This document shows, piece after piece, positions 1 through 9,305 of a stretch of DNA of 64,000 bases. The number at the start of each line of letters is the position of its first letter. The first letter of the stretch is position 1. The notes below the pieces were generated by a model, which saw nothing but the letters and a program-made list of their open reading frames with translations, searched no databases and was not told where the DNA came from. Origin of the DNA: an uncultured Prevotella sp. (GTDB lineage Bacteria; Bacteroidota; Bacteroidia; Bacteroidales; Bacteroidaceae); contig CALUGQ010000008.1 of NCBI GenBank assembly GCA_944320235.1, positions 50,017-114,016 of the forward strand, in the 5' to 3' direction. The position numbers and the translations under genes were made by a program.

Positions 1-350
1 GCATAACTTGCAGGAACAAAGATTGCAAGATTATATTCGGTCATGCCAAAACCCATAAGGCTCATGGCGCCATTTGAAGCCTGTGGGTAACTCCACCAAA
101 TGGTCGTCTTCTCCTCGCCGGCCCTTTGCATGGGTGACAGTTTTGGAGACTTTGCCGTAAGCTGGGCCTTTTTCTGCGCACCGACATTCTTGCCGTAACT
201 CTGCACGTTAACTTTATTCAACAGAGAATTGTCCACGAGTGAGAAGTTCTTATGCATGAGCTTCCCTACTGGCTTAAACTCTACTTTCTGGGCACTGGCC
301 ACTCCGAAAAGCGCAACGGCCACAAGCCCTAATAGTAACCTTTTAACCAT
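1..350 (-). CDS. Secreted protein, N-terminal part only (runs off the window)
   Basis: Only the first 116 or so codons are present; the gene continues beyond base 1. The start at 348-350 gives a signal peptide (MVKRLLLGLVAVALFGVASA, then Q). The visible mature part has low complexity, then reads WWSYPQASNGAMSLMGFG and FVPAS. Function is not recognised; the layout resembles secreted Bacteroidales proteins with a large C-terminal region. It lies 40 bases after the preceding gene on the same strand, so it is probably the last visible member of the operon that begins with the SusC gene. Confidence 0.6.
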   Translation of the reverse strand, partial: MVKRLLLGLVAVALFGVASAQKVEFKPVGKLMHKNFSLVDNSLLNKVNVQSYGKNVGAQKKAQLTAKSPKLSPMQRAGEEKTTIWWSYPQASNGAMSLMGFGMTEYNLAIFVPASY

Positions 351-390
351 ACTTCGTTAATTTAAAAAGTTAAACAAATGTTATATATAA

Positions 391-1017
391 CTATTTCACT
401 ATCACTTTACTGGCAGCAGCCGCACGGCCGACGGGCCGCACCACATACACACCGCGGGCCAGCGACTGCACCTCTGCGGCAGGACAGGCACTGAGCACCT
501 GCCTGCCCGCCATGTCATAGACATCGACGGCCGACGCATCTCCACTGACGCTGGATATGGCGGTCGTGCCGTTGTTGCGGAAGAGCAGGTTCACCGCATG
601 GGTCTCGCCTGCGGAAGAAACAGTGAGCAGGGTGGTCATGGTGCCTTCTTTCTGCGGATAGGCGTCATACTGTATCGGTGTGGGCGTGTCGGGGCTGAGT
701 GTAATATAGCCAGACCACCTGCCCACGACTGTGACACACTGATTCTGGTCGCCGGAACACATCTGTGTGGTTGCCTCCATCGAGTTGTCGAGCACGTCGA
801 GCGAGATTGAATATGTGACGGGGGCATCAGTGAGATTCACCAAGGTGAACTGCTGTGGTGTGCAAGTGATTTTATTGAATATATCATAGATGGCATCAAA
901 CTCAAGTGTGGCTCCGTCTTGAACAGGCTCACCTTTCAAACGAAACTCGAACGACTGCGCCTGGCTGCCGGCAAAGGCTGCCAGCACAGCTACCAACGAC
1001 ATAACTAACCTTTTCAT
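391..1017 (-). CDS. Secreted protein with T9SS type A-like C-terminal sorting domain
   Basis: This 208-residue protein has a signal peptide (MKRLVMSLVAVLAAFAGSQAQ) and a beta-rich middle. Its C-terminal ~55 residues carry the pattern VDVYDMAGRQVL, then LARGVYVVRP, ending in KVIVK. That pattern is typical of type IX secretion type A sorting domains (VYDxxGRxV, L..G.Yvv, basic end). The family knowledge implies export through T9SS and removal of the tail at the surface. The N-terminal domain is not recognised. It sits 34 bases downstream of the Omp28-like gene in the long minus-strand operon. The tail call is by eye; the short domain could also be a plain beta-sandwich. Confidence 0.7.
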   Translation of the reverse strand: MKRLVMSLVAVLAAFAGSQAQSFEFRLKGEPVQDGATLEFDAIYDIFNKITCTPQQFTLVNLTDAPVTYSISLDVLDNSMEATTQMCSGDQNQCVTVVGRWSGYITLSPDTPTPIQYDAYPQKEGTMTTLLTVSSAGETHAVNLLFRNNGTTAISSVSGDASAVDVYDMAGRQVLSACPAAEVQSLARGVYVVRPVGRAAAASKVIVK

Positions 1018-1051
1018 ACTTCTCTCTTTTTACCTTTAGTGATACGCCCGG

Positions 1052-1939
1052 TCATTCTTCGCCCGGGGTGATGACAGCGGCGCGGGCTACGTTGGCCACG
1101 CCGCCGGAATTGTCAACAAAGGCCACGACGGCCATCTTCTCGGGACGCCATACGTCGTCGAGCGTTACAGTAGCCGTGTAGACCTGCTGCGGCTCGTTGG
1201 CGTAAGGAATGGTGACCGGGCTGCCCTCTATCGGCGTGGCCGACGTGCGGAAGATGTTGTTGAACACGTGCTCGAAGTTGTAGCTGCCGCCTTCAAGCCG
1301 CTGCACGCTGACTATGCTGTCTTCGGTGAGCCATAGGTGGACGTTGCCGGCAAAACCGCCCTCGCTCGACGACCGCCCCAGCACATTGACCGTGAGCTGG
1401 CGGGTGGAGGCATCGTAGCTCGTGGAGAGCTGGAGTGCCTCGGTGGCCTCGCGGCGCAGGCTGCTCACAATGGTGGTGAGCCACTGTGGCTGGCCGACAA
1501 CGCCGCTGCGGCGGTCGATGACGGCATTAGGCTCACTCTGCAGGCCGTAGTTGCTGAACAGCTGCTCGCCGAAATCGGTGGCCAGGCCCTGCACACCCAT
1601 GGCCTCACCACGCTCCTTGCCTATGGCCAGCATCATGCCCTCGCCGGCATGGAATGTGACAACGACAACCGTGTCGGCACCACCATTGGCTTCCTGCATC
1701 TTCTCCAATGCCTCAGCGGCTGCTGGGCAATTGACACAAAGCTGGCCTGAGAACTCTTCGACAAGCACTGCACGGCGTATGATGGATACATCTGTCGAAT
1801 CTGTATCTGTCGAATCTGTACCTGTCGACGTGGGTGGTGTCACAGACACATAACGTTCGTTCTCACTCACTTCGTCACAGGACGCTACCGACATGGCAAC
1901 AACAGCAAAGGCCATGAAAAAGAAACTCTTTATCTTCAT
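1052..1939 (-). CDS. Omp28-related lipoprotein with thioredoxin-like CxxC motif
   Basis: This 295-residue lipoprotein has a signal peptide and lipobox ending at Cys21 (SVASC). A Thr/Asp/Ser linker (TDSTDTDSTD) covers residues 41-50. The motif LVEEFSGQLCVNCP (Cys68, Cys71) is the hallmark of the Omp28-related family, which has a thioredoxin-like fold. The rest is beta-rich and ends in a domain like other Omp28 proteins. The family is envelope-located; a redox role is inferred from the CxxC. The gene is 8 bases downstream of the DUF6029 gene and close to a TlpA-like thioredoxin gene, so two thiol-fold proteins belong to the same operon. Confidence 0.8.
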   Translation of the reverse strand: MKIKSFFFMAFAVVAMSVASCDEVSENERYVSVTPPTSTGTDSTDTDSTDVSIIRRAVLVEEFSGQLCVNCPAAAEALEKMQEANGGADTVVVVTFHAGEGMMLAIGKERGEAMGVQGLATDFGEQLFSNYGLQSEPNAVIDRRSGVVGQPQWLTTIVSSLRREATEALQLSTSYDASTRQLTVNVLGRSSSEGGFAGNVHLWLTEDSIVSVQRLEGGSYNFEHVFNNIFRTSATPIEGSPVTIPYANEPQQVYTATVTLDDVWRPEKMAVVAFVDNSGGVANVARAAVITPGEE

Positions 1940-1947
1940 GATGCTTG

Positions 1948-3675
1948 TCAGAAATTAAAGTTGTAAGACATCGTTACACCCTTGGTGGCCGGCACCCAGC
2001 GGCAAACGCCGCCCGAGCAGTTCATGCCGGCGCGTGTGCGGGCATAGCCCACCTGGAGGCGGTGCGCCCCCTTTGCAAAGGTGACGGAACCATTGTAATA
2101 ATGTATCTCGTCGCCGATGCTGTACTCATCGGACACGGTGAACATGAGGTATGGCAGCACTGAGAGTTCGAGCAGTCCGAACACGCAGTCGCAGTCGCCC
2201 TCCTCGTTGTTCTGGCCGGAAGTCATGTCAAGGTACTGGGCCTCGGCACGCAGTGTGAACTTGTTGTTGAACTGGTACTTGGCCTCTGCCACGTAGATAT
2301 TGTTGTGGAGCATCCCGCCATGGCCCTCAACAGCCGTCTTGTTGTAGAACTGGTTCATGTACATGAGGTTGAGCTTGAAAGCACTGGTGACTTTCTTCTC
2401 AATCTGCACGTTGAAGTCCTGGTAGTACTTTGAGCTGCCCCACTTGAAGAAGGGCGAGCCGTAGCCGTCGGTACCGAAATAGTAGCCGTTGAGCCCCTGC
2501 AGCACCCCGTCGGCAGTGCGGACATTCTGCGCAATGGAATGCACGTAGGAGAAGTTGGCCTTAACCTTGGTGCCATACTTGCCGCCAAGCGGCGTGTGGC
2601 GCTTGAAGTTGTAGGCCACCTCTGCCTGGTAAGCCCACTCGCCATCGGGATTGGTGGCATAGGGATAGCGCGAGGCCAGGGCGTAGGTGTGCTCCATGGT
2701 GAATGCGGGCAGGTGGTTGATGTACGAGGAGTTCTCAGACATCGACGGAAGCGTGCGGCGGCTTCGGAAAGCCATGTTGTCGCTGCGCTTGGCCTGCACG
2801 AGCACGCTCATGCCGCGCTTGGAATAGCTGGCGGAGAGCATGGCGACGTATCCCTTGCGGTAGATGTAGTCGTTGCCCTGCGCGGGGTCCTGCGTCTTCT
2901 GCGCGTACTCTGCGAGCACGTTCCAGTTGCCGGTCTGCAGGCGTGCCCGAACGTCAAACGCCTGCACGTTCTCGGGGAAGTTGAGCCGCTTGGTGCCGTC
3001 GTAGCTTGCGATAAGCTCCTCTTCGGGTTCATGCTTGTTTACAAACGATGCCCCGAGGGTGAGATACGTATTGCCTTCGCGCATGCTCTTGAACCACTGC
3101 TCCACATTCAACTCCACGTCGCCACCGGCTATCCACGAGTCATTGAGCCCCTCGAAAGGCCCACCGTCGTGCCAATAGCGGCGCTGCTTGCCGGCAAGCA
3201 CCTTGACCGTTGCCCAGTTGAAAGGCTTGTAGACAAGGCGGCCGCCGAGCAACGAGTTGTCTATGCCAAGGCTGCGCTCCTCATATGTGCGGAGGATGAA
3301 GCCCGAACCGAACTGCTCGTAGAAATTTCCTGCGGTAAGCTCAAGGTTCTTGTACTTGCCCTTGACATAAATATACGGAATGCCCCAGCCCTTGTAATCG
3401 GGCTCAAAGCCTGGCAGCGGATGGTCAAGGTATTCAACTCTTGCACCGGCGTCAATGTACTTGCTCGACAGATTGACCTCGCCAAAGGTGTTGGTAAGGG
3501 CGAACTCACTGTAATCCTCGGCGCCAATCTTTGCATCAGCTTGGGGTATCAATATGTCGCTCTGGATGCTACCCGTTATCTGCACTTTGCCTGCACCACT
3601 GTCTTCCTGCGCAAATGCAGGCACAGCGGCGCTGGCAAGGCAAGCGCAAAGGGATATGAATCTAAAGAGTCTCAA
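1948..3675 (-). CDS. DUF6029 family outer-membrane beta-barrel-like protein
   Basis: The 575-residue product has a signal peptide (cleavage after AVPAFA). It then has many alternating aromatic and polar strands (for example NLELTAGNFYEQFGSGFILRTYEERSLG) and ends MSYNFNF, a C-terminal Phe typical of outer-membrane barrels. It matches my recollection of DUF6029 proteins, which have no defined reaction. It is flanked by the thioredoxin gene (23 bases upstream) and the Omp28-like gene (8 bases downstream). This trio is commonly seen together in Bacteroidales. Function is unknown; a barrel that works with the SusCD transporter is an inference. Confidence 0.75.
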   Translation of the reverse strand: MRLFRFISLCACLASAAVPAFAQEDSGAGKVQITGSIQSDILIPQADAKIGAEDYSEFALTNTFGEVNLSSKYIDAGARVEYLDHPLPGFEPDYKGWGIPYIYVKGKYKNLELTAGNFYEQFGSGFILRTYEERSLGIDNSLLGGRLVYKPFNWATVKVLAGKQRRYWHDGGPFEGLNDSWIAGGDVELNVEQWFKSMREGNTYLTLGASFVNKHEPEEELIASYDGTKRLNFPENVQAFDVRARLQTGNWNVLAEYAQKTQDPAQGNDYIYRKGYVAMLSASYSKRGMSVLVQAKRSDNMAFRSRRTLPSMSENSSYINHLPAFTMEHTYALASRYPYATNPDGEWAYQAEVAYNFKRHTPLGGKYGTKVKANFSYVHSIAQNVRTADGVLQGLNGYYFGTDGYGSPFFKWGSSKYYQDFNVQIEKKVTSAFKLNLMYMNQFYNKTAVEGHGGMLHNNIYVAEAKYQFNNKFTLRAEAQYLDMTSGQNNEEGDCDCVFGLLELSVLPYLMFTVSDEYSIGDEIHYYNGSVTFAKGAHRLQVGYARTRAGMNCSGGVCRWVPATKGVTMSYNFNF

Positions 3676-3698
3676 GGCTGTTCGTTTTATTTATATGA

Positions 3699-4190
3699 CT
3701 ATTTTACGAGTTCACGCACTTTCTCGATAAGCTCGTTCTCGGCACCGTCGGTGTACCCATTGTGCTTGTAAACGATGTTACCCTTGCCGTCTACAATGAG
3801 CACGTATGGTATCATCTGTATGCCAAGGGCGCGCTTGAAGTCGCTGTTGGGGTCGAGCAGCACGTCGTATTCCCAGCCGTTGCTGTCGACGAGGGGCTTC
3901 ACCTTGTTGATGTTCTGTGCCTGGTCGATGCTCACGGCGATGAGCTTGACGCCGGTCTCGTCCTGCCAGTCGGCATACACTTCACTTATGGCGGACAGCT
4001 CGCGGTTGCAGGGCTTGCACCAAGTGGCGAAGAAAGAGATGATGAACGGCTTGCCGCCGTTCGACAGCTGGTCGGTCTGCACGGTCTTGCCGTTGATGTC
4101 CTTCAGCGTAACAGCCGGAAGGGTCTGCGCTCCAGCCACACTTACGATGGCAAGGAAAGCCACAATTAACAAAGCTTTAAGATTCTTCAT
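3699..4190 (-). CDS. TlpA-like periplasmic thioredoxin
   Basis: The 163-residue protein has a signal peptide (MKNLKALLIVAFLAIVSVAGA) and then a single thioredoxin domain. The active site is FFATWCKPC (Cys58, Cys61), with the cis-proline region IQMIPYVLIV around Pro128. Such proteins reduce or isomerise disulfides or keep cysteine proteins reduced in the periplasm. The gene lies between a BACON lipoprotein gene (71 bases upstream) and a DUF6029 gene. Likely partners are the Cys-containing operon members, notably the Omp28-like protein. Substrate is not known. Confidence 0.9.
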   Translation of the reverse strand: MKNLKALLIVAFLAIVSVAGAQTLPAVTLKDINGKTVQTDQLSNGGKPFIISFFATWCKPCNRELSAISEVYADWQDETGVKLIAVSIDQAQNINKVKPLVDSNGWEYDVLLDPNSDFKRALGIQMIPYVLIVDGKGNIVYKHNGYTDGAENELIEKVRELVK

Positions 4191-4261
4191 GATGTCTCGG
4201 ATTTTAAATGGTTATAATGCCCGCACCATGCCTTGCAGGTAAGGTGCGGACATTGGAAAAT

Positions 4262-5395
4262 CTATCGCAATACGTAAGTCGACGCAGGATTGGCTACGGC
4301 CTCACGAGTAAGATAGGGAGTGTACATTTCCATCATGTTGGTTCCCAAATCCCGGTGCTCGGACAAATCGGGGATACCCGTCTCACGTTCCGACTCGGAC
4401 CACTTGCTTTGATCTGAAGCATCATTGCCGAAGCTGAAGTTGCGGAACATAAATCTCTCAACTTCGTAACCGCCGATAGTGCCAAAGAAGCGGGCAGACA
4501 GCGAACCATCTGCTGCAACCTCCATTGGAGCAGTGACTCTATAGCTGTCTAAATAGCTCGACCAATAGGTCATGCCTGACTCATCGGGTGACGTGCCAAA
4601 CACTAGATATACATAATCCATCGTCTCAGAACGTCCGACATACTGTCCACACTGTATCGTGAAACTTGCGGTATATGGATCGAAAGTGATTGGTATGTCC
4701 AAAGTGGTAAAACTTAACAACCCATCGGACAGAGTGACATTAGCGCTGCGCTCCCTACCATTGGCCATGGTATAATGCAAGCGGTACGTTCCAGCAACAT
4801 CCTTGTCGAAGTCAGCCTGAACGATTTTGATGGAATCAGAGAAATCGCCAGATACTACAGTCACATAGTCTATACGAGGAGAACCTGTTGTGTTTGCAGT
4901 GACACTGAGCACGATGGAGTCTCCTTCTATTGTTGCCGTAGCCCAGTCAGGGGTTTCTGCTACACTAAGGTCGACATTGCTCACAATGCTATACTTGTGG
5001 GTTGAAGCCTCGTCTGTCTGTACGGCTATACCTTTCGTTTCCAGCTGCACAACAACTCCACGCTGTATGATGGAAAGTGCTTCTGTTTCACCACCATAAC
5101 TGAGGACCAGCTGTGCCGAACGGCCACTGATTGTGGGATTTTGGGTAACTGAAACCACTACGGAATCGCCATCGACAGAAGCTGTACACCAGTCTGCCGT
5201 GGTGCGTGCTGTCACTGTTCCTGGAGCAGAGAACTTCACGACACCTCTGTCTGCACGGGCATTGAAGCTCAAATTGCTGCTTACGATAGATATTGACGAT
5301 GTGTGCTCGTAAGGATTGTCTACGTCATCATCGCACGAAACGAAGCCCAGGGTACAGCAACCAAGCAACAATGCAGAATAAAATATCTTGTTCAT
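4262..5395 (-). CDS. BACON-domain surface lipoprotein
   Basis: This 377-residue lipoprotein has a lipobox at Cys21 (GFVSC). The acidic stretch DDDVDNP that follows fits a surface-export signal. Two beta domains follow. The first (about residues 35-115) includes TADWCTASVDGDSVVVSVTQN. The second (about 118-195) includes TPDWATATIEGDSIVLSVTAN. Both match the BACON pattern. The C-terminal ~180 residues are not recognised. BACON domains bind glycans or mucins or act as spacers on the surface. The start is 5 bases after the DUF4302 stop, so the two are co-translated. It is probably an accessory lipoprotein of the SusCD complex. Confidence 0.8.
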   Translation of the reverse strand: MNKIFYSALLLGCCTLGFVSCDDDVDNPYEHTSSISIVSSNLSFNARADRGVVKFSAPGTVTARTTADWCTASVDGDSVVVSVTQNPTISGRSAQLVLSYGGETEALSIIQRGVVVQLETKGIAVQTDEASTHKYSIVSNVDLSVAETPDWATATIEGDSIVLSVTANTTGSPRIDYVTVVSGDFSDSIKIVQADFDKDVAGTYRLHYTMANGRERSANVTLSDGLLSFTTLDIPITFDPYTASFTIQCGQYVGRSETMDYVYLVFGTSPDESGMTYWSSYLDSYRVTAPMEVAADGSLSARFFGTIGGYEVERFMFRNFSFGNDASDQSKWSESERETGIPDLSEHRDLGTNMMEMYTPYLTREAVANPASTYVLR

Positions 5396-5400
5396 AATGA

Positions 5401-6732
5401 TTAATCAACTTTAGTTAAAGACCTTACCATATCAATTGCACTAGTCATGAGGCCAAAATACCAACTCTCATGAGCCTGGAACCAATCAGAAGACTGTTCG
5501 CCGGTCATGGCAGAACCATCGCGGAAAGCCCAGAGGCAGAAACCTGCGGAAATGAAATCCTCGTAAGAATTGGTCTCAGGCAAATAGACGGGATTCTCTT
5601 CGTCCTCGTTCCAGCAAAGAAGCAGGCCAGCCTCAGGTGCCCAGGTAACGGTAGAAGACTTATTGTCAAGCATACAAAGATGTACCTCAACACCGCTCAC
5701 TTCACCAAGAGTCTGCGTCCTGATTTCCAAAGCACCACGGCCACGGTTATAAAGGCACTCAATGTCATAATTGTCATTAAGGCCCGTCATGCGGTATGTT
5801 GAACCGTCATTGTTGCTCACGAGCTGCACACGGATTGTCTCAATGGCGTTGTCTGATTTTCCAAACGCAAGGTCATAGGTGCCATCAAATGCCTCATAAG
5901 GACGCCAGTTTGACGGGGTGTAGCCTTGCATCACGAAGTCTGCGTTATCTACGTCGGTGCAAGTAAGCTTGTTGGTGGCTGCATCAAACGCAAAGCCAGA
6001 AATAGGTTTCGGAGCGAAATCGACTGTCTTGTTGAAGCGGATACCAGTATCTGTGAACGTAAACGCGCAAGACTCATGCATCGATGTGTCGTTGGGATTT
6101 ACAAACTCTGCCTGACGGCTGTCCAAGTCAAACGTAGCGTTGATGGTCATGTCGCCTATAGTTCCCACACCAGAAGACACGATAAGGCTGTCACGCATGG
6201 CATTGACATCCTCAAGGTAAGCCTTTGCATCGCGCTGGAGAGGATGCAGGTAAATGAGATTGCCTGTACGTTTTCCCTTCATCACGACAAGCTCAGGAGT
6301 AGCACTCATGATAAGGAACTCGAAATCAGCATGCTGGCCCTCATATTCGTCAGAACTGGGCGTGGCAAACTGGTGCAGCACCTGGTTGTACGTGTCGAAA
6401 GTGAGCACTGGTCCATTGTCGGTAGTCATTTTGTAATAAGACGTGTCGACAGTGTCTGTAGCCTCAGACATGGCCGTACAGGTAAGCGAATCGAACTTGA
6501 CTATGAAAGCATAGCCACCGCTCGAGGATTCTTCGCCTATGTAATAGTCCATCACCCACCCGTTCTCTGCGCCGCGAAGCACGGCTTTTGCCTGCTTCAT
6601 GGCAGCCTGGAGGCGTGCAGACGAAGAATCGCCAAACACTTCGTCATCGTCTTTCAAGCACGAGGTGAAAGCCACGGCAGAAACGACGAGCAACAATATC
6701 ATCGAAAAAAAGTTCTTAGTCTTCATAATCAA
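5401..6732 (-). CDS. DUF4302 family surface lipoprotein
   Basis: The 443-residue protein has a lipobox at AFTSC followed by LKDDDEVFGD, an acidic surface-export-type signal. Its opening (SSARLQAAMKQAKAVLRGAENGWVMDYYIGE) and general layout match DUF4302 proteins. These occur in Bacteroidetes next to SusCD pairs and the zinc metallohydrolase lipoproteins. No catalytic motif is visible. Its start overlaps the stop of the metallohydrolase gene by 4 bases (ATGA), so translation is coupled. It is likely an exposed lipoprotein on the SusCD assembly; ligand unknown. Confidence 0.8.
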   Translation of the reverse strand: MIMKTKNFFSMILLLVVSAVAFTSCLKDDDEVFGDSSSARLQAAMKQAKAVLRGAENGWVMDYYIGEESSSGGYAFIVKFDSLTCTAMSEATDTVDTSYYKMTTDNGPVLTFDTYNQVLHQFATPSSDEYEGQHADFEFLIMSATPELVVMKGKRTGNLIYLHPLQRDAKAYLEDVNAMRDSLIVSSGVGTIGDMTINATFDLDSRQAEFVNPNDTSMHESCAFTFTDTGIRFNKTVDFAPKPISGFAFDAATNKLTCTDVDNADFVMQGYTPSNWRPYEAFDGTYDLAFGKSDNAIETIRVQLVSNNDGSTYRMTGLNDNYDIECLYNRGRGALEIRTQTLGEVSGVEVHLCMLDNKSSTVTWAPEAGLLLCWNEDEENPVYLPETNSYEDFISAGFCLWAFRDGSAMTGEQSSDWFQAHESWYFGLMTSAIDMVRSLTKVD

Positions 6733-7658
6733 TCAGCTTCATTAATTGTTACATCAACATCCGACAAATCTATCTTGCCGTCAACGATGTCCTGTTCACG
6801 GCGCAACACAGACTCTCGCAGTTCATCGAGGTCGATGTGGAAAGTGGTCATCATATAATCCTTCACCATTTGGAGCTTGGCCTCAAGGTAGTCACGGCCG
6901 GGCTGCGGGTTTTCAGCAGTGCCTGCGGCCTCCTGCATCCAAGCCTCCCACTGCTCGGCAGTGTTGGTTACGTAGGTTGACATCATTTCTGCAAAGTCCT
7001 CAGAGTGAGAATGCTGTGCGTATGAAGTGATGAATCCACGCTCCAAGTAAGCCGAGTCGTTTGGAGAGTCGCTCCAGCTGTCAGCCACGTAACCCGTCGG
7101 GGTTATGAGCTGGTATGTTGCTGAGTAGTCGGTTGTCTGGTTGAGGATATGCGTAAACTCGTGGTGGATGGTCTTGAGATAGTAAGTGTTGAGGTCGTTG
7201 AGGTCGTGCTTGTACATATCGATGTAGTTCACGCCCATGAGGTTAATCTTCTTGCCTCCCTCAGCAGTACCAAGCTCAAACGTTCCGTTGTTCATGTAAT
7301 GCCACTCCCCCTCAAGGTAGAACAGCTTCGGGAAGTAATGGCGTGTGAAGTTGATGCCGGCAACCTCGTCGTAAGCTTCGACACATGAGTACTTGACTAT
7401 GTGTGCCATCTCGATTGCCTGGTCATACTGCGCCGGCACGGTATAATAATCCTCGTCGCTCTCATTATACTCATACCGGTACTTTATCTCGATATTGTAA
7501 GGCTGCAGGTAGTTTACCTCAAGCCACTTGTCCAGCGGTGTCTGCTCCACTGCGTCGGCAGTGATGATACTTGTGGACTCAATATCGTCATCAGAGCAGG
7601 CTGCGAAAGAGAAAGCCGCCCCTACCAGCAATAATGAATATATTATGTTCTTTTTCAT
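6729..7658 (-). CDS. Substrate import-associated zinc metallohydrolase lipoprotein
   Basis: This 309-residue lipoprotein (lipobox FAAC at Cys21, then SDDDIES) contains HHEFTHILNQ. This is an HExxH zinc site with His166, Glu167 and His170. A downstream acidic helix, HSEDFAEMMSTYV, could supply the third ligand. This matches the family of zinc metallohydrolase lipoproteins linked to SusC/SusD import loci. It probably cleaves a peptide or a peptide-linked substrate at the cell surface before uptake; the exact substrate is not known. It sits 39 bases after susD and overlaps the DUF4302 gene by 4 bases. Confidence 0.85.
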   Translation of the reverse strand: MKKNIIYSLLLVGAAFSFAACSDDDIESTSIITADAVEQTPLDKWLEVNYLQPYNIEIKYRYEYNESDEDYYTVPAQYDQAIEMAHIVKYSCVEAYDEVAGINFTRHYFPKLFYLEGEWHYMNNGTFELGTAEGGKKINLMGVNYIDMYKHDLNDLNTYYLKTIHHEFTHILNQTTDYSATYQLITPTGYVADSWSDSPNDSAYLERGFITSYAQHSHSEDFAEMMSTYVTNTAEQWEAWMQEAAGTAENPQPGRDYLEAKLQMVKDYMMTTFHIDLDELRESVLRREQDIVDGKIDLSDVDVTINEAD

Positions 7659-7697
7659 TTTGTGTTCTGTTATGAATTACACTTGTACTCGCAGATG

Positions 7698-9290
7698 TCA
7701 GCGCGGGTTGGCCTGCATTCCTGCCTGAATGACGATTGACGGCAACTGTATGGCCCTGCGCAGGTCGCTGGTGGTCAAGGAGTCTGTTACCTCCATTGGC
7801 TCGCTGAGGGCATCCATTGTGCGCCGTGTGATATTTATGCCGTAACGCTTTATGTCGAACCAGCGGTAGCCTTCATACACCGTCTCAAGTCTCTTGAAGT
7901 CGAGCACGCACTGAAGCAAGCTTTCCTGCACGCTGCCCTCAGCATCGATTGCGAAGCTTGGGTGGAGATGCTTCTTGGGTGTCGGCGTGAATGAATCAGA
8001 GTAAGTGAGGCCATTGAAATAAGCCTGCACGTTCGCTGGAGTGAGGGTCATGTTTGACGTCGTCCAGTTCTGCATCCACATCGTGAGGTCGGCACAGGCC
8101 TTGTCATACTCTTTCAACATTATGTAAGCCTCAGCGCGCTCGAGGAGGGTGAGGTCAGCTTTGAAAGCCGGATAGACGGTGCGGTAATAACCGGTTTTGT
8201 TCACTGGGTCCAGTTCCTCGAAGAGGTAAGGCAGCTTGGCCACGAGCACCCTGTCGAGCGCACCTCCCTTGAATTCCAACGGGCGGCACCTCATCATTGA
8301 CGAGCTGCCCCATACGTGCGGAGCCCCAATGGTCTCTGTCTCGGAGATGAAACTGTTATGCGAATAGCGGCTCAGGTAGCTGTAGTTTGCCGACCAGATG
8401 CCCATTGCCGAAATTGCAGTGACGAGAAGCAAGTTAGAGTTTGCCGTTGCGTCGATATAAAGATTGGTTCGCGGGGTGAGGTCGTTGGTTATACCATATG
8501 ACTCCATCTCGTCCCAGTCGCGCAGCATTGACCTGGGGTTGGTGCCAAGGCAGGCGGTAGCATACTCGACAACCTTGTCCCACTTCTCATAAAAGAGATA
8601 GAAACGGGCGGCGAATGCATAGGCTGCCTGCGTGTTGAAGTGATACTTGGGCACCTTGAGGTGAGTGTCGCCGAGCATCGGCAGTGCCTCCTGTATGTCC
8701 TTGTCTATCATCTCGTAGACGTATGCCACCGTGCCACGGTCGTACTTCGGGTTTACGGTAGTCTCAGGTTTCGTGACATACGGAATGCCAATGTCTGTCG
8801 AGCTGGTCTGCTCATTATAGTTCAAGCAAAACTCGTTGACGAGGATAAAATGGGCGTATGCGCGGCAAAGCAGTGCCTCGGCCATGGCCTCGCGCAGCTC
8901 GGTAGTCGTGGGGCCACCCAGTTGCTCGATGGCCTCAAGGGCCTGGTTGGCAGAGGCCACGCAGCGGTAGTGGTCCTCCCACAGGTTGCGCACACCGTCG
9001 TTGTCGTCTTCAGTGATAGCCTGCCAAAGGTAAGCCTGGCGCGCAAAACGGGAGTCGTACTGCGAATAGCGCTCGCCCATGTCATCAATGTTGTCAGACA
9101 TGCTCTCGTTGAGGTACCCGTAAAAGCTGTTCATGGGGTATGCAGATGTGATGAGGCTCACCACTTTGTCCTCAGAGTCAAGCTCTGTGCGGTTGTCGGG
9201 CATCTCGTCGAGGTAGCTGTCGCACGACGAAAGCGCACAGCCGAACAGGGCGGCGAGAGCGGCTGAATATAATATATTGTTCTTTTTCAT
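7698..9290 (-). CDS. RagB/SusD family nutrient-uptake lipoprotein
   Basis: The 530-residue lipoprotein has lipobox LSSC then DSYLDEMPDN. Typical SusD features follow: the N-terminal helix-rich half with LWEDHYRCVASANQALEAIE and AEALLCRAYAHFILVNEFC, and a C-terminal RRAIQLPS-type end. SusD proteins cap the SusC barrel and bind the nutrient outside the cell. It follows the SusC gene by 15 bases. The neighbours (metallohydrolase, thioredoxin, no glycosidase) suggest a peptide or glycopeptide ligand rather than a simple polysaccharide. That suggestion is inference. Confidence 0.93.
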   Translation of the reverse strand: MKKNNILYSAALAALFGCALSSCDSYLDEMPDNRTELDSEDKVVSLITSAYPMNSFYGYLNESMSDNIDDMGERYSQYDSRFARQAYLWQAITEDDNDGVRNLWEDHYRCVASANQALEAIEQLGGPTTTELREAMAEALLCRAYAHFILVNEFCLNYNEQTSSTDIGIPYVTKPETTVNPKYDRGTVAYVYEMIDKDIQEALPMLGDTHLKVPKYHFNTQAAYAFAARFYLFYEKWDKVVEYATACLGTNPRSMLRDWDEMESYGITNDLTPRTNLYIDATANSNLLLVTAISAMGIWSANYSYLSRYSHNSFISETETIGAPHVWGSSSMMRCRPLEFKGGALDRVLVAKLPYLFEELDPVNKTGYYRTVYPAFKADLTLLERAEAYIMLKEYDKACADLTMWMQNWTTSNMTLTPANVQAYFNGLTYSDSFTPTPKKHLHPSFAIDAEGSVQESLLQCVLDFKRLETVYEGYRWFDIKRYGINITRRTMDALSEPMEVTDSLTTSDLRRAIQLPSIVIQAGMQANPR

Positions 9291-9305
9291 TGCTAACTAC
9301 GTTAT

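Noticed and set aside
2539-3771. Long plus-strand frame opposite the DUF6029 gene
   Set aside because: It is antisense to a clear outer-membrane protein gene; the high GC content makes such frames common here.
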